Source: Pseudomonadota bacterium
GTDB lineage: Bacteria; Pseudomonadota; Gammaproteobacteria; Steroidobacterales; MnTg04
DNA length: 64,000 nt
Direction of reading: 5' to 3'
Assembly (NCBI GenBank): GCA_022572885.1
Contig: JACZVC010000010.1
Span: 1 to 64,000, forward strand
Below the pieces are notes generated by a model. That model had not been told where the DNA came from and searched no databases. It saw nothing but the letters and a program-made list of their open reading frames with translations. The position numbers were made by a program, and so were the translations under genes. Positions 1 to 8,473 of this stretch are shown here, in pieces. Position 1 is the first letter of the stretch; each line of letters starts with the position of its first letter.

Positions 1-300
1 CGCTTGCAGAAGTACGCTGCAACCGGGTCGCAGCCCGGCCCCAGGACCTGCACGGATCATACTACCCTGACTTTTCGCTGAATGTGCGCGCGCGCATAGT
101 TGGAAAGTGTGGGCTTTGGTAGCTTCAGGCATCCGCGGAAAAACGAACTGCTTTTTTTTGGCTGGAGTGCGAAAGCGAACCGCGGAGAAACGTGATGGAC
201 GATACCTTATCAAGCAGGGCCGACTCGGCACGCAACCGGCCCCAGGACATGCTCTGGTTACTGCCTTGATGAACCCACTTGTACGAGACAAAAGGAAACT
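1..300. other. Window edge and leader of the first gene; no gene recognised
   Basis: The first 80 bases are open in frame 1 and could be the tail of a gene outside the window, but the short peptide resembles nothing I know. A short motif (CAACCGG followed closely by GGCCCCAGGAC) occurs near 20-50 and again near 234-248. The stretch just before 301 holds a good ribosome binding site (AAAAGGAAAC) for the secreted protein that follows. Confidence 0.3.
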
Positions 301-963
301 ATGATGAAAAAGATGAAGATTTCACACCTCGCATCCTTGTTTATGGCGGCGTTTCTGTTAACTGCGGCCAATATTATTATCGTGCCGGATGCGGCGTTTG
401 CCGCGCCTCCCCCCTGCAAGGGCCTAAACAAAGATGATCCTGGTTGCGACGGCGGCGGCGGCGGCCCGACGTTTACCGTGGATATCTTAGGTGATGGGCT
501 GGTTGGTGGAAGTAGTGGGGTCAACCCGTGGCTGCAAAGCTTTGGCGGGCAAAATTCAATTGGCCTCAACGATGCGTCGGGCTTAGACGTTGGCAGTTTG
601 ACGGGCCTGAGGAGCTTTACCGGGCAAGACGCAGACTGCTTCCCAGAGATTCTCGATGGCTCTCACGCAACAACTTTTCCGCTACACCAAGCAATCGTTA
701 AGCAGGGAAAGAAAGGCAGCGCAGAAGCCAGCTTTTGGTTCCATGGCGCCACGGACGACGGTTCGGTGCCACTTGTTTATGTGCTCAAGTTGTTCGGCGA
801 TTTTGACGGCGAAAACGTGGAATTTCCCGGTACTGCGACCCTGTCGATGGTGGACGAATGGGAATTGAAGGTAGAGAACGAAGGAAAGAAAATCAAGGAT
901 TTGTCTTGTGAAAGCCAGGGGACGGGTAACGACGTCACCATTACGGTCACTGAACTACCCTAA
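301..963 (+). CDS. Secreted protein of unknown function with Gly-rich N-terminus
   Basis: This is a 220-residue protein that I do not recognise. Residues 1 to about 34 form a classical signal peptide: a basic start (MMKKMK), a long hydrophobic core and an AFA-A cleavage site. The mature protein begins with a proline/cysteine stretch (PPPCKG, DDPGCDG) and five glycines, then becomes an ordinary mixed sequence that is probably beta-rich. Four mature cysteines (two in this stretch, one near residue 118, one near 203) could form disulfides in the periplasm or outside the cell. No lipobox or membrane anchor is seen. The start is fixed by the AAAAGG Shine-Dalgarno sequence before ATGATG. A strong palindrome lies just after the stop codon. 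Whether it is periplasmic or exported, for example by type II secretion, cannot be told. Confidence 0.75.
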   Translation: MMKKMKISHLASLFMAAFLLTAANIIIVPDAAFAAPPPCKGLNKDDPGCDGGGGGPTFTVDILGDGLVGGSSGVNPWLQSFGGQNSIGLNDASGLDVGSLTGLRSFTGQDADCFPEILDGSHATTFPLHQAIVKQGKKGSAEASFWFHGATDDGSVPLVYVLKLFGDFDGENVEFPGTATLSMVDEWELKVENEGKKIKDLSCESQGTGNDVTITVTELP

Positions 964-971
964 AGGGTGTC

Positions 972-1058
972 GGGTGCGAATTACTAATGATGGGCGCGAC
1001 GCGCCGCCATTTTGTAATTCGCGCCCGAGAACCTGTCCCTGGTGAATGGATATTCACC
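972..1058. repeat. Palindromic element: two adjacent hairpins
   Basis: Ten bases after the preceding stop, an imperfect palindrome has outer arms GGTGCGAATTAC (about 973-984) and GTAATTCGCGCC (about 1014-1025), with a GC-rich inner arm around ATGGGCGCG/CGCGCCGCCAT. A second hairpin follows at once: GGTGAAT (1041-1047), loop GGAT, ATTCACC (1052-1058). No T-run follows, so it is not a typical intrinsic terminator. It resembles REP- or MITE-like intergenic palindromes, but no family can be assigned from a single copy. Confidence 0.55.
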
Positions 1059-1375
1059 CAGCGGTTGGCGTAGCCAAAAGTCCGCGACCCCGTGTTTGCC
1101 ATCGATCGTCAGCCACGCAGGCCTTCCCGTCGTTTCAAAACCAGTGCTATCCTCTCGGATTGCGTGGATGAACCATTCTTCTGCTTGCGAAAATACACTC
1201 CGCCGCCGGGGCCATGGCGTCACCCGGTTTTTTTGCAGGCGCTTTGATTTTGTTTGCTGTTAACATTTGACGCATAAAGTGACCCATGGGAAACCGGGGC
1301 GGCTACGAGCGGAACCGGATGTCGATGGACTTTGACGGATTCGTATGAGCCTGAAACCCTTTAAGACCGGAAACT
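1059..1375. other. Intergenic stretch without a recognisable gene
   Basis: Open frames exist on both strands: 73 codons on plus from 1042 and 79 codons on minus ending at 984. Both run through the palindromic element and neither has a convincing ribosome binding site or family resemblance. I treat the stretch as noncoding, carrying the promoter of the downstream phosphatase gene. Confidence 0.4.
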
Positions 1376-1858
1376 ATGAACGATAAGCCACGGTGTAGCG
1401 TACTTTTTGTCTGCATGGGCAATATCTGCCGCTCACCGACGGCGGAGGGGGTGTTTCGCCATCTGCTGGGTCGCGAGGCGCCGGAGCTGGACGTGGAGAT
1501 AGACTCTGCCGGTACCCACGCCTACCACATCGGCGACCAGCCGGATCAGCGTGCCCAGGCCGCGGCGAACCGGCGCGGTATCGATCTGAGCACGATTCGG
1601 GCTCGCAAGGTCAGCGCGAACGATTTTTCCCGTTTCGACCTGATCCTGGCGATGGATGAGGACAACCTGGCGTTGTTGGTCGAATTCTGTCCACCGGATC
1701 AGCGCCACAAGCTGCGTTTGTTCCTGGAATACGCGGTCGAAGCGGGCGTGGAAAACGTCCCCGATCCGTATTACGGCGGCGCGAACGGTTTTGAGCAGGT
1801 CCTCGACCTGGTCGAAGTCGCTGCGCTGGGACTGATCAGCGAGCTGCGCGCAGGATAG
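1376..1858 (+). CDS. Low-molecular-weight protein-tyrosine phosphatase
   Basis: The cytosolic enzyme hydrolyses phosphotyrosine through a cysteinyl-phosphate intermediate. The P-loop signature C-X5-R is seen at the N-terminus (CMGNICRS, Cys13 to Arg19), followed by the SPTAEG stretch usual in the family. The general-acid aspartate lies in the VPDPYYGG motif near residue 130. The 160 residues match the family length of about 150-165. The gene stands alone on the plus strand, converging with rne and sharing a bidirectional terminator with it. No tyrosine kinase or exopolysaccharide genes lie nearby, so a Wzb-like role in capsule control is not supported here. Arsenate reductases of the same fold are possible but usually have a different cysteine pattern. 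Confidence 0.93.
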   Translation: MNDKPRCSVLFVCMGNICRSPTAEGVFRHLLGREAPELDVEIDSAGTHAYHIGDQPDQRAQAAANRRGIDLSTIRARKVSANDFSRFDLILAMDEDNLALLVEFCPPDQRHKLRLFLEYAVEAGVENVPDPYYGGANGFEQVLDLVEVAALGLISELRAG

Positions 1859-1877
1859 GCTGCCTGATATCAGGGAC

Positions 1878-1910
1878 AAAAAAAGGCCGGCATTATCGCC
1901 GGCCTGTTTT
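1878..1910. terminator. Bidirectional rho-independent terminator
   Basis: A perfect 7-bp stem GGCCGGC (1885-1891) / GCCGGCC (1898-1904) with a 6-base loop is flanked by a run of A on the left and TGTTTT on the right. It can therefore end both the phosphatase transcript and, on the minus strand with its long T-run, the rne transcript. Confidence 0.85.
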
Positions 1911-1930
1911 GCTGATATCGAACCACCGGG

Positions 1931-4573
1931 TTACCAATCGTCACGACGGCCCGGGCCGCTTCTCTCCCCCGTCGGACTGGAGGTGTATACGGTGCGCGTC
2001 TGTTTTTTCTCCGTTTCGACGGGTTTCGGGTCGACCGCCTGGCTTTCTTTTTGCGTGCCGGTGGCAGGCTGATCAGCCCTGGATGCAGTTTCCTTGTCTG
2101 CCTGGTTTTTCTCCGTTACCGGTTCCGGTTTGCGCTTTGCAACCGCTTCGGTTTTCGTTGGCTCGGCCTTTTTGTCCGCGGCCGCGTGACCGTCTGTCGT
2201 GGATTCTTTTTTGACCGCCGGCTGTTGCGCAGATGACTCTGCCGCTGCTTCCGTGCCGGTGGATTGTTTCCTGGCAGGTGGCTTGGGGTCGGCTTTGGGC
2301 GCGCCTGCCTGATCCGTGCCGGCCAGCGGCATCGGCTTCGGGCTCTCGTGCTTTGCCAACGGCTGGGTGCTCGTGAAATCGGTCGTCTGGCTGGCAGTCT
2401 GTGTGGCGTCAGGCGTGGCAGCGGCCGGGGAGGATTCCGGTTTTTCAGATTCGCGGCGTTCAGTCTGACTTCGGCTGCGGTCGCCGCGCGTGGTGCGTCC
2501 GGGCCCGCGCTGTGGCCTGCGTGAGCGGCTCTCGCTCCGTTCCTTGCCGTCCTGCTCACTGGGCGTCGATGGCTGCGTCTTGCTGGCTTGGCCCTGGCTG
2601 TCCTGCGCACTGCCCCCGCGGCCACGGCGGCCACGGCGGCGTGAGGCTTTTTTGGGCCGGCTTTTGTCGTCTGCTTTTTCTGCGGTGCTCGCCGTTCTTT
2701 GACGGTCGCTTTTTGCGGCTGTCCGGCCGCCGCCTGATTGCCGGTCGTCACGGCGCGCAGCGCCGGACTGACCCCGTCCGCGAGTACCGCCGGTGCGTCC
2801 GCCCGTCGGTTTCTTCCGGCTGCTGGATCGTCTGCCGCTGCCGGCGTGCCTGGGTTTGCTCTTTTCGCCCAGACCCAGCAGCCCGAGCAGACTGGCAAAC
2901 AGCCCGGGTCCCTTCTTCCTGGCCCGTACGGATTTTTTGCGCGCCGCCGGAGCCGGGAGTTTGGTGTCCGGCACGATACTGGCAACCGCCGGCTGTGCGG
3001 CCAGTTCCTTTTCGCCGGTTATCAGGTCCAGCGCGGCGCTGTCATCCTTTGTCGTTGCCATCTCGTAGGATAGCCCGTTGTTTTCGGGTTGCCCGGATTC
3101 ATCGTCGCGGACGCGGCGGATCTCGAAATCCGGTGTTTCCATATCCGCATTCGGGACGATGATGATCTTTATCCCGGCACGTTCTTCCAGCTTGGAAACC
3201 CACTCGCGTTTTTCGTTGAGCAGATAGGTGCCGATGCTGACCGGTACCTGGGCGATGACTTTGGCGGTGTGCTCCTTGCGGGTTTCTTCGCCAAGCAAGC
3301 GCAGGATCGCCAGCGACAAGGAGTCGACGTCGCGGATCGTGCCGGATCCGCTGCAGCGGGGGCAGACTATTTGAGTCGACTCGCCGAGAGAGGGCCGCAG
3401 TCTCTGGCGTGACATTTCCAGCAGGCCGAAGCGGGAAATCCGGCCGATCTGCACCCGTGCGCGGTCCTGTTTGACAGCTTCTCGCAGCCGCTGCTCGACC
3501 TCGCGCTGGTGGCGATTTTGCGTCATATCGATGAAATCGATCACGATCAGGCCGCCGATGTCCCTGAGCCTGAATTGCCTGGCGATCTCGTCGGCAGCTT
3601 CGAGGTTGGTGTTGAAGGCAGTGGCTTCGATGTCGCCGCCCTTGGTCGCCCGGGCCGAGTTGATATCGATGGAGATCAGTGCCTCGGTGTGGTCGATGAC
3701 CACGCTGCCACCGGATGGCAGGATCACCTTGTGTGAGAAGGCGGACTGGATCTGGCTCTCGATCTGGAAGCGGGTAAACAGCGGCACGGCTTTGTCATCG
3801 TAGTGTTTGAGCTTGCCCAGATTGTTCGGCATGACCCGCTCGACGAATTCTCGCGCCTCGTTAAAGGTTTCTTCATCGTCGATGAGGATCTCGCCAATGT
3901 CGTCGGACAAATGGTCGCGCAGCGCACGGATCACCGCGTTGCTTTCCTGGTAGATCAGGAACGGCGACGGGCGCTCGACCGCGGCCCGCTTGATCGCCTC
4001 CCAGATCCGCATCAGGTAATCGAGATCCCATCCCAGTTCTTCGTCGCCGCGGCCGACGCCGGCGGTGCGGACGATAACGCCCATTCCCGGGTCGACGTTC
4101 AGCTCCCGCAGGGAATCGCGAACCAGGTCGCGGTCTTCGCCGGTAATTCGGCGGGACACGCCACCGGCGCGCGGGTTATTGGGCATCAGGACGATAAAGC
4201 GACCGGCCAGGCTGATAAAGGAGGTCAACGCCGCGCCCTTGGTGCCGCGTTCGATTTTCTCGATCTGGACGACGATCTCCTGGCCTTCGCGGAGCACATC
4301 CTTGATATTGATGCGCGACCCAGGCTCGGGGTCTTGCACGAAGTATTCGCGCGAAATCTCCTTGAGCGGGAGGAAGCCATGGCGCTGGGCCCCGTATTCT
4401 ACAAATGCCGCTTCGAGACTGGGCTCGATGCGGGTTATTTTTCCTTTGTAGATATTGGCTTTTTTCTGTTCCCGACTGGGGACCTCTATATCAAGATCGT
4501 ATAATTTCTGGCCATCTACCATGGCCATCCGCAACTCTTCCTGCTGAGTCGCATTGATTAGCATTCTTTTCAT
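1931..4573 (-). CDS. rne: Ribonuclease E
   Basis: This essential endoribonuclease processes rRNA and tRNA and starts mRNA decay, and it scaffolds the RNA degradosome at the inner membrane. The 880-residue protein has the N-terminal S1 domain (about 35-120) and the RNase H-like and 5'-sensor regions. Catalytic aspartates are at 303 (SIDINSAR) and 346 (VIDFIDM), exactly as in E. coli numbering. The Zn-link CPRC is at 404-407. Residues from about 540 on are a low-complexity tail rich in R, K, G, S and P with arginine-rich patches, the expected disordered RNA- and protein-binding region. It is shorter than the 1061-residue E. coli enzyme but typical of many gammaproteobacteria. RNase G lacks such a tail. 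It is divergent from rluC, the classical neighbour. Confidence 0.97.
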   Translation of the reverse strand: MKRMLINATQQEELRMAMVDGQKLYDLDIEVPSREQKKANIYKGKITRIEPSLEAAFVEYGAQRHGFLPLKEISREYFVQDPEPGSRINIKDVLREGQEIVVQIEKIERGTKGAALTSFISLAGRFIVLMPNNPRAGGVSRRITGEDRDLVRDSLRELNVDPGMGVIVRTAGVGRGDEELGWDLDYLMRIWEAIKRAAVERPSPFLIYQESNAVIRALRDHLSDDIGEILIDDEETFNEAREFVERVMPNNLGKLKHYDDKAVPLFTRFQIESQIQSAFSHKVILPSGGSVVIDHTEALISIDINSARATKGGDIEATAFNTNLEAADEIARQFRLRDIGGLIVIDFIDMTQNRHQREVEQRLREAVKQDRARVQIGRISRFGLLEMSRQRLRPSLGESTQIVCPRCSGSGTIRDVDSLSLAILRLLGEETRKEHTAKVIAQVPVSIGTYLLNEKREWVSKLEERAGIKIIIVPNADMETPDFEIRRVRDDESGQPENNGLSYEMATTKDDSAALDLITGEKELAAQPAVASIVPDTKLPAPAARKKSVRARKKGPGLFASLLGLLGLGEKSKPRHAGSGRRSSSRKKPTGGRTGGTRGRGQSGAARRDDRQSGGGRTAAKSDRQRTASTAEKADDKSRPKKASRRRGRRGRGGSAQDSQGQASKTQPSTPSEQDGKERSESRSRRPQRGPGRTTRGDRSRSQTERRESEKPESSPAAATPDATQTASQTTDFTSTQPLAKHESPKPMPLAGTDQAGAPKADPKPPARKQSTGTEAAAESSAQQPAVKKESTTDGHAAADKKAEPTKTEAVAKRKPEPVTEKNQADKETASRADQPATGTQKESQAVDPKPVETEKKQTRTVYTSSPTGERSGPGRRDDW

Positions 4574-4974
4574 GTACGCTTGCTCGCATAGTATTTATTG
4601 CCATGCGCCGGCACACCTCGTGTTCGGGAATCCGCTCAACTTTCTGTTGGCTTGCCTGCATAATGTTCAATTCCGCCGATCCTGAGGGATCGGTGCCAAT
4701 TCATGCTGATTCGAGCCTGGTTTTTTATCGGGACTTCGTCGCCAGATTTGTCTGACCAGGGAGTCCAGGGGACCAGGGAGGGTGTTCAGCGACGGCTATC
4801 GTAATCCGGAAAACCGGTTGTTGTGACGTCCGGCACGGAATAATCCACGCCATCATTAAAACCATTGTCACGGCGTCTGCAGAGTTTATCCGCCAGCCCG
4901 CCATGGCTACGGTACTATAGCAACCTGGCTAGGGTTCAGCAATCCATTTTGTTTCAAATGCGCCGGGTTCCCCA
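4574..4974. promoter_or_regulatory. Divergent rne/rluC intergenic region, candidate long rne leader
   Basis: About 400 bases separate the rne and rluC starts, and no gene is seen. A perfect hairpin CCGATCC (4676-4682) / GGATCGG (4687-4693) with loop TGAG lies roughly 105-120 bases upstream of the rne start. In E. coli the rne mRNA has a long structured 5' leader through which RNase E controls its own level. The spacing and the hairpin allow the same here, but that is inference. No clear sigma-70 promoter was identified for either gene. Confidence 0.4.
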
Positions 4975-5928
4975 TTGAAAAATAAGCAATTTTCCACACA
5001 TGGCGTACGTTACGTCGAAGTTGACCGGGAAAGTGACGGTCAGCGCATCGACAACTTCCTGCTGCGCGAGCTCAAGGGCGTACCGAGGACCCGCATCTAT
5101 CGCCTGCTGCGCAAAGGAGAAGTCAGGATCAATGGCGGCCGTGCCAAGCCCAGTCAGCGGATCGCTGTTGGCGACAAAGTCAGGATTCCGCCGGTCCGCA
5201 TCGAGGACCGGCCGGGCGTTGGCGCCGCTCCCGGGCTTCTGGAGCAGCTTCGTCAGCAAGTTATTTTCGAAAATGGCGATTTCCTGGTTATCGACAAACC
5301 ATCCGGAATGGCGGTACACGGCGGTAGCGGTATCAGCCTCGGGGTAATCGAGATTTTGCGGCAGGATCCAAAATGGGCTGGTCTTGAACTGGCGCATCGC
5401 CTCGACCGGTCGACCAGCGGGTGCCTGGTCCTGGCAAAAAAGAAGAGCAGCCTGCGCTGGATACATCAGTTGCTGCGGGAAGGTCGGGTTGAAAAGCATT
5501 ACCTCGCACTGGTTCGCGGCCAGTGGCAACTCGGCAGCAAATGGATCGATGCGCCGCTGAAAACAAATACCCGGCGATCGGGCGAAAGACACGTCACCGT
5601 CGATGCCGCGGGCAAGAAGGCGCGCACCTATTTCGTTCCACAGACTTTTTACCGGGAAGCGACGTTGATGTCGGTAGTGCTGGCGACCGGGCGCACCCAC
5701 CAGATCCGCGTGCATGCGGCCCATGCCGGCCATCCGGTGGCCGGAGATGCGCGCTATGGCGATAGCGAATTCAACCGGCGATTGGAGCGGAAAAGGATGA
5801 AGCGCTTGTTCCTGCATGCGCAGGCACTGAATTTTACGACGCCGAGCGGGGACGAATTGCTGCTCAGTGCGCCGTTGCCTGCCGATCTGACCCGGGTCCT
5901 GGATCGTATGAAACCCAAAGCGCGCTAA
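4975..5928 (+). CDS. rluC: 23S rRNA pseudouridine synthase RluC (955/2504/2580)
   Basis: It isomerises specific uridines of 23S rRNA to pseudouridine. The 317-residue protein has an N-terminal S4 RNA-binding domain (about 20-75: RIDNFLL, RLLRKGEVRING). It then has the RluA-family catalytic domain with the HRLDRxTSG motif, placing the catalytic Asp at 144. The conserved GRTHQIRVH and GDxRYG-like motifs follow. The call to RluC rather than RluD rests mainly on synteny, since rne-rluC-maf-yceD-rpmF is a conserved gammaproteobacterial order. The start used is TTG at 4975; no upstream ATG is in frame. The maf gene ends 13 bases after it on the opposite strand. Confidence 0.93.
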   Translation: MKNKQFSTHGVRYVEVDRESDGQRIDNFLLRELKGVPRTRIYRLLRKGEVRINGGRAKPSQRIAVGDKVRIPPVRIEDRPGVGAAPGLLEQLRQQVIFENGDFLVIDKPSGMAVHGGSGISLGVIEILRQDPKWAGLELAHRLDRSTSGCLVLAKKKSSLRWIHQLLREGRVEKHYLALVRGQWQLGSKWIDAPLKTNTRRSGERHVTVDAAGKKARTYFVPQTFYREATLMSVVLATGRTHQIRVHAAHAGHPVAGDARYGDSEFNRRLERKRMKRLFLHAQALNFTTPSGDELLLSAPLPADLTRVLDRMKPKAR

Positions 5929-5941
5929 GCGCTCAGCACCT

Positions 5942-6538
5942 TCAGGGAATTGCGAAGCCCAGCGAGCGTAAGGCCTCTGCCAGCCAGATCAGCGGCAGGC
6001 CGACCAGGGCCGTCGGGTCCCGGGTCTTGATTTGTTCGACCAGCGCAATGCCGAGGCCTTCGGACTTGAAGCTGCCGGCACAATCCAGGGCTGGCTCACG
6101 GTCGAGATAATCCTCGATCATGGCATCGTCCAGGCGGCGGAAAAATACCTCGGTGGTATCGAGATGCGCCAGGCAGTTACGGCCAGGCTGGGGGATGATA
6201 TACACAGCGGTATGGAAATCCATGGCTTGCCCGGATGCCGAGCGCAGCTGAGAGCTGGCCGCCGGCCGGTCGAGCGGCTTGCCGACGATCCGGCCGTCGA
6301 CGGTGGCGACCTGGTCTGAGCCGATAATAATGGCATCCGGGTGGCGTTCGGCCACGGCTTCGGCTTTCAATTGCGCAAGCCTTACGGCCATTTGCGCAGG
6401 GGATTCGCCGGGCCGATGGTTTTCAGCGATATCGGCGGCGACGCAGCGAAACTCGAGCGCCAGCCTTGCCAGCAATTGCCGGCGATAGCGCGAGCCGGAG
6501 GCCAGTATCAGGTCAGTTGAGGTGGTTTCGCTTTGCAT
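5942..6538 (-). CDS. maf: Maf/YceF-type nucleoside triphosphate pyrophosphatase
   Basis: Maf proteins hydrolyse non-canonical or modified nucleotides to the monophosphate and pyrophosphate; the YceF branch prefers 7-methyl-GTP. The N-terminal LASGSRYRRQLL stretch matches the family LASxSPxRxxLL motif, and the conserved IIGSDQVA and GRIVGKP segments follow. At 198 residues from the chosen start (MQSETT) it fits the usual length of about 195. An alternative ATG seven codons upstream (6559) would give 205 residues, and neither has a strong ribosome binding site. The position between rluC and yceD supports the YceF subfamily. It is the only minus-strand gene in this stretch. Confidence 0.9.
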   Translation of the reverse strand: MQSETTSTDLILASGSRYRRQLLARLALEFRCVAADIAENHRPGESPAQMAVRLAQLKAEAVAERHPDAIIIGSDQVATVDGRIVGKPLDRPAASSQLRSASGQAMDFHTAVYIIPQPGRNCLAHLDTTEVFFRRLDDAMIEDYLDREPALDCAGSFKSEGLGIALVEQIKTRDPTALVGLPLIWLAEALRSLGFAIP

Positions 6539-6600
6539 GTAGAAATCTTTGCTGTGCATCCAGGCTATCGGGAAACATATCAGATGTGGCGGAATCAGTT

Positions 6601-6629
6601 TTGACTCTTATTTTCTCGCATTTTATACT
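6601..6629 (+). promoter_or_regulatory. Strong sigma-70 promoter of the yceD-rpmF-plsX-fabH operon
   Basis: The -35 box TTGACT (6601-6606) and the -10 box TATACT (6624-6629) are separated by exactly 17 bases, close to consensus. The yceD ATG is only 9 bases past the -10 box, so transcription would start within about 3 bases of the initiation codon. This suggests a leaderless or nearly leaderless mRNA. Confidence 0.7.
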
Positions 6630-6638
6630 TGATCGGAT

Positions 6639-7145
6639 ATGCCGACCGTATTGCCAGATATGTTGAACGCTGCGCTCGCGGCCGATAAGAAACAGACCGT
6701 GAGCCGGTTGTATGCGTTAGCTAGTTTTACCCGGCTCGGGGGGTTGGTGCAATCCACCGATGGTGAATTGGCGTTAAATCTGCGTTTCCGGCGAGACAGA
6801 AATAACCGGATTTTACTCAGTGGCAATATTTCCGGCCAAATTACGGCGCAGTGCCAGCGTTGTCTTGAACCGGTTTCATTGCAGCTAGAACTGCCGCTGG
6901 AACTGGTTCTGGCCAGGCAAAACGGCAGCGTGGGTGAGACGGCCGCGGGCAGGGAAACTTATAGGTGCGACCCGACGAACCTGGAATTGGACTCCCTGGT
7001 CGAAGAAGAGATTTTGCTGAGCATGCCCTTGGTGACGATGCACGAGGACGGCGATGCGGATTGCAGAAAGATAGGTGAACAACCGGTGGCTGGCGATGTC
7101 CAGCGGCCGTTTGCAGATTTAAGAAACCTGGGCAGTCGCGGCTGA
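6639..7145 (+). CDS. yceD: YceD family (DUF177) protein, 23S rRNA accumulation protein
   Basis: YceD-family proteins are linked to 23S rRNA accumulation, and the gene is almost always directly upstream of rpmF. The 168-residue protein shows the family hallmarks: a central CQRCLEP motif (E. coli has CQRCGKP) and an acidic segment ending in [12 protein letters not shown], equivalent to VEDEIILALPVV. The C-terminus ends in a PFADL stretch. The start at 6639 gives the expected N-terminal LPD-like segment. The only in-frame alternative, 7 codons later, would remove it. The promoter lies so close that no Shine-Dalgarno sequence is available. It is first in the operon with rpmF, plsX and fabH. Confidence 0.92.
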   Translation: MPTVLPDMLNAALAADKKQTVSRLYALASFTRLGGLVQSTDGELALNLRFRRDRNNRILLSGNISGQITAQCQRCLEPVSLQLELPLELVLARQNGSVGETAAGRETYRCDPTNLELDSLVEEEILLSMPLVTMHEDGDADCRKIGEQPVAGDVQRPFADLRNLGSRG

Positions 7146-7192
7146 CGCCGCGATCCGGGTGGGATCAGAAACGACAAGATCAGGAGATATCC

Positions 7193-7387
7193 ATGGCTGT
7201 ACAAAAAAGCCGCAGAACACCGTCTACACGTGGCATGCGTCGTGGGCACGACAAGCTGAAAAAGCCGACGCTTGCCATCGACAAGACCACTGGCGAGACT
7301 CATCGTCGGCACCACATCAGCGCTGACGGATTTTACCGTGGGGAGCGTGTGGTTGAAATGAAAGTCGAAGCGGAAGAGCAGGAATAG
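7193..7387 (+). CDS. rpmF: 50S ribosomal protein L32
   Basis: Ribosomal protein L32 is a small component of the large subunit. The 64-residue product begins [17 protein letters not shown], the very conserved L32 N-terminus, and continues with the HRRHHIS segment. The zinc-ribbon cysteines found in some L32 proteins are absent, as in many gammaproteobacterial versions. A good ribosome binding site (CAGGAGAT) precedes the ATG. It sits 47 bases after yceD and 72 bases before plsX, the conserved order that couples ribosome and phospholipid synthesis genes. Confidence 0.97.
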   Translation: MAVQKSRRTPSTRGMRRGHDKLKKPTLAIDKTTGETHRRHHISADGFYRGERVVEMKVEAEEQE

Positions 7388-7459
7388 CTTTTCCACCTGG
7401 CGGTTCTGCGAGCGGCCAATCGTGATTTCAGATTTCCCCTGCCCCGGCGTACGCGGCGC

Positions 7460-8473
7460 ATGACGCGTTCAATCTGCATTGCTATCGACGCAATGAGCGG
7501 CGATCAGGGCGCGCAGGTTTGTGTGCCCGCAGCGCTCGATCAACTGCAGTACAACCCGGAACTCAAACTGATTCTGGTTGGGCAGGAAAACGTACTCCGA
7601 CCCTACCTGGAAAATATCCCGGCGGCACTTGCAGGCCGCGTCAGCTTCCAGGGAGCGAGCCAGCTGGTCACCATGGACGAAGATCCAAGGATCGCACTGC
7701 GCAAAAAGAAAGACTCGTCGATGCGGGTGGCGATTAACCTGGTCCGTGACGGGCTTGCCGATGCCTGTGTCAGCGCTGGCAATACGGGTGCATTGGTGGC
7801 GACGGCGAGGTTTGTTTTGCGCACTCTGCCAGGTATCGATCGGCCGGCTATCATAGCGACGATGCCGGCGATCGGCGGTAACACCCATATGCTCGATCTG
7901 GGGGCCAACTCGCATTGTACCGCCACGCAACTGTTTCAATTCGGTGTCATGGGCTCAGTCGTCTCCGCGGATTTCCACGAACTGGAGGCGCCCCGGGTCG
8001 GCCTGTTGAATATCGGCGTCGAGGCGATCAAGGGTACCCAGATCGTCCGCGAAGCCGGACGAATGCTGAGCAGCAGCAATCTCAATTATGTCGGTTTTGT
8101 CGAGGCAAACGATATTTTCACCGGCCAGGTGGATGTCGTGGTCAGTGATGGATTTGCCGGCAATGTTGCGCTGAAAACGCTGGAAGGCGCTGCGCGAATG
8201 ATTTCCTCGTACATGCGGGCAGAATTTACCCGATCCATATTCAGTCGTATCCAGGGACTGGTGGCATTGCCGGTGTTGCGAGCTTTTCGCAAAAAAATGG
8301 ACCCGCGCCGTTATAATGGCGCCAGCCTGGTTGGTCTGAACGGAATTGTCGTCAAGAGTCACGGCAGTGCCGACAGAATAGCTTTTGGCACCGCGATCCA
8401 GACCGCCCTGGTGGAGTGCCAGCAGGGCGTACCGACGCAAATCAGCAATCTTTTGGAGCAGCAGGCAATCTGA
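7460..8473 (+). CDS. plsX: Phosphate acyltransferase PlsX
   Basis: PlsX converts acyl-ACP and phosphate to acyl-phosphate, the acyl donor for PlsY in phosphatidic acid synthesis, and acts as a peripheral membrane enzyme. The 337 residues begin with the family IAIDAMSGDQG motif. They also carry SAGNTGAL, the LDLGAN segment, an NIGVEAIKGT-type segment and the VVSDGFAGNVALKT motif near residue 230. Length and motif order are normal. The stop codon is directly followed by the fabH start codon without a gap, so the two genes are translationally linked. Confidence 0.97.
   Translation: MTRSICIAIDAMSGDQGAQVCVPAALDQLQYNPELKLILVGQENVLRPYLENIPAALAGRVSFQGASQLVTMDEDPRIALRKKKDSSMRVAINLVRDGLADACVSAGNTGALVATARFVLRTLPGIDRPAIIATMPAIGGNTHMLDLGANSHCTATQLFQFGVMGSVVSADFHELEAPRVGLLNIGVEAIKGTQIVREAGRMLSSSNLNYVGFVEANDIFTGQVDVVVSDGFAGNVALKTLEGAARMISSYMRAEFTRSIFSRIQGLVALPVLRAFRKKMDPRRYNGASLVGLNGIVVKSHGSADRIAFGTAIQTALVECQQGVPTQISNLLEQQAI

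Noticed and set aside
107-304. 65-codon plus-strand frame overlapping the start of the secreted-protein gene
   Set aside because: The product is compositionally odd and the true gene at 301 has a proper ribosome binding site and signal peptide.
984-1223. 79-codon minus-strand frame in the gap after the first gene
   Set aside because: It ends inside the palindromic element, has no convincing ribosome binding site and no family resemblance.
2116-2985. Long alternative frames in the 3' part of rne
   Set aside because: They are products of the GC-rich low-complexity tail of RNase E, not genes.
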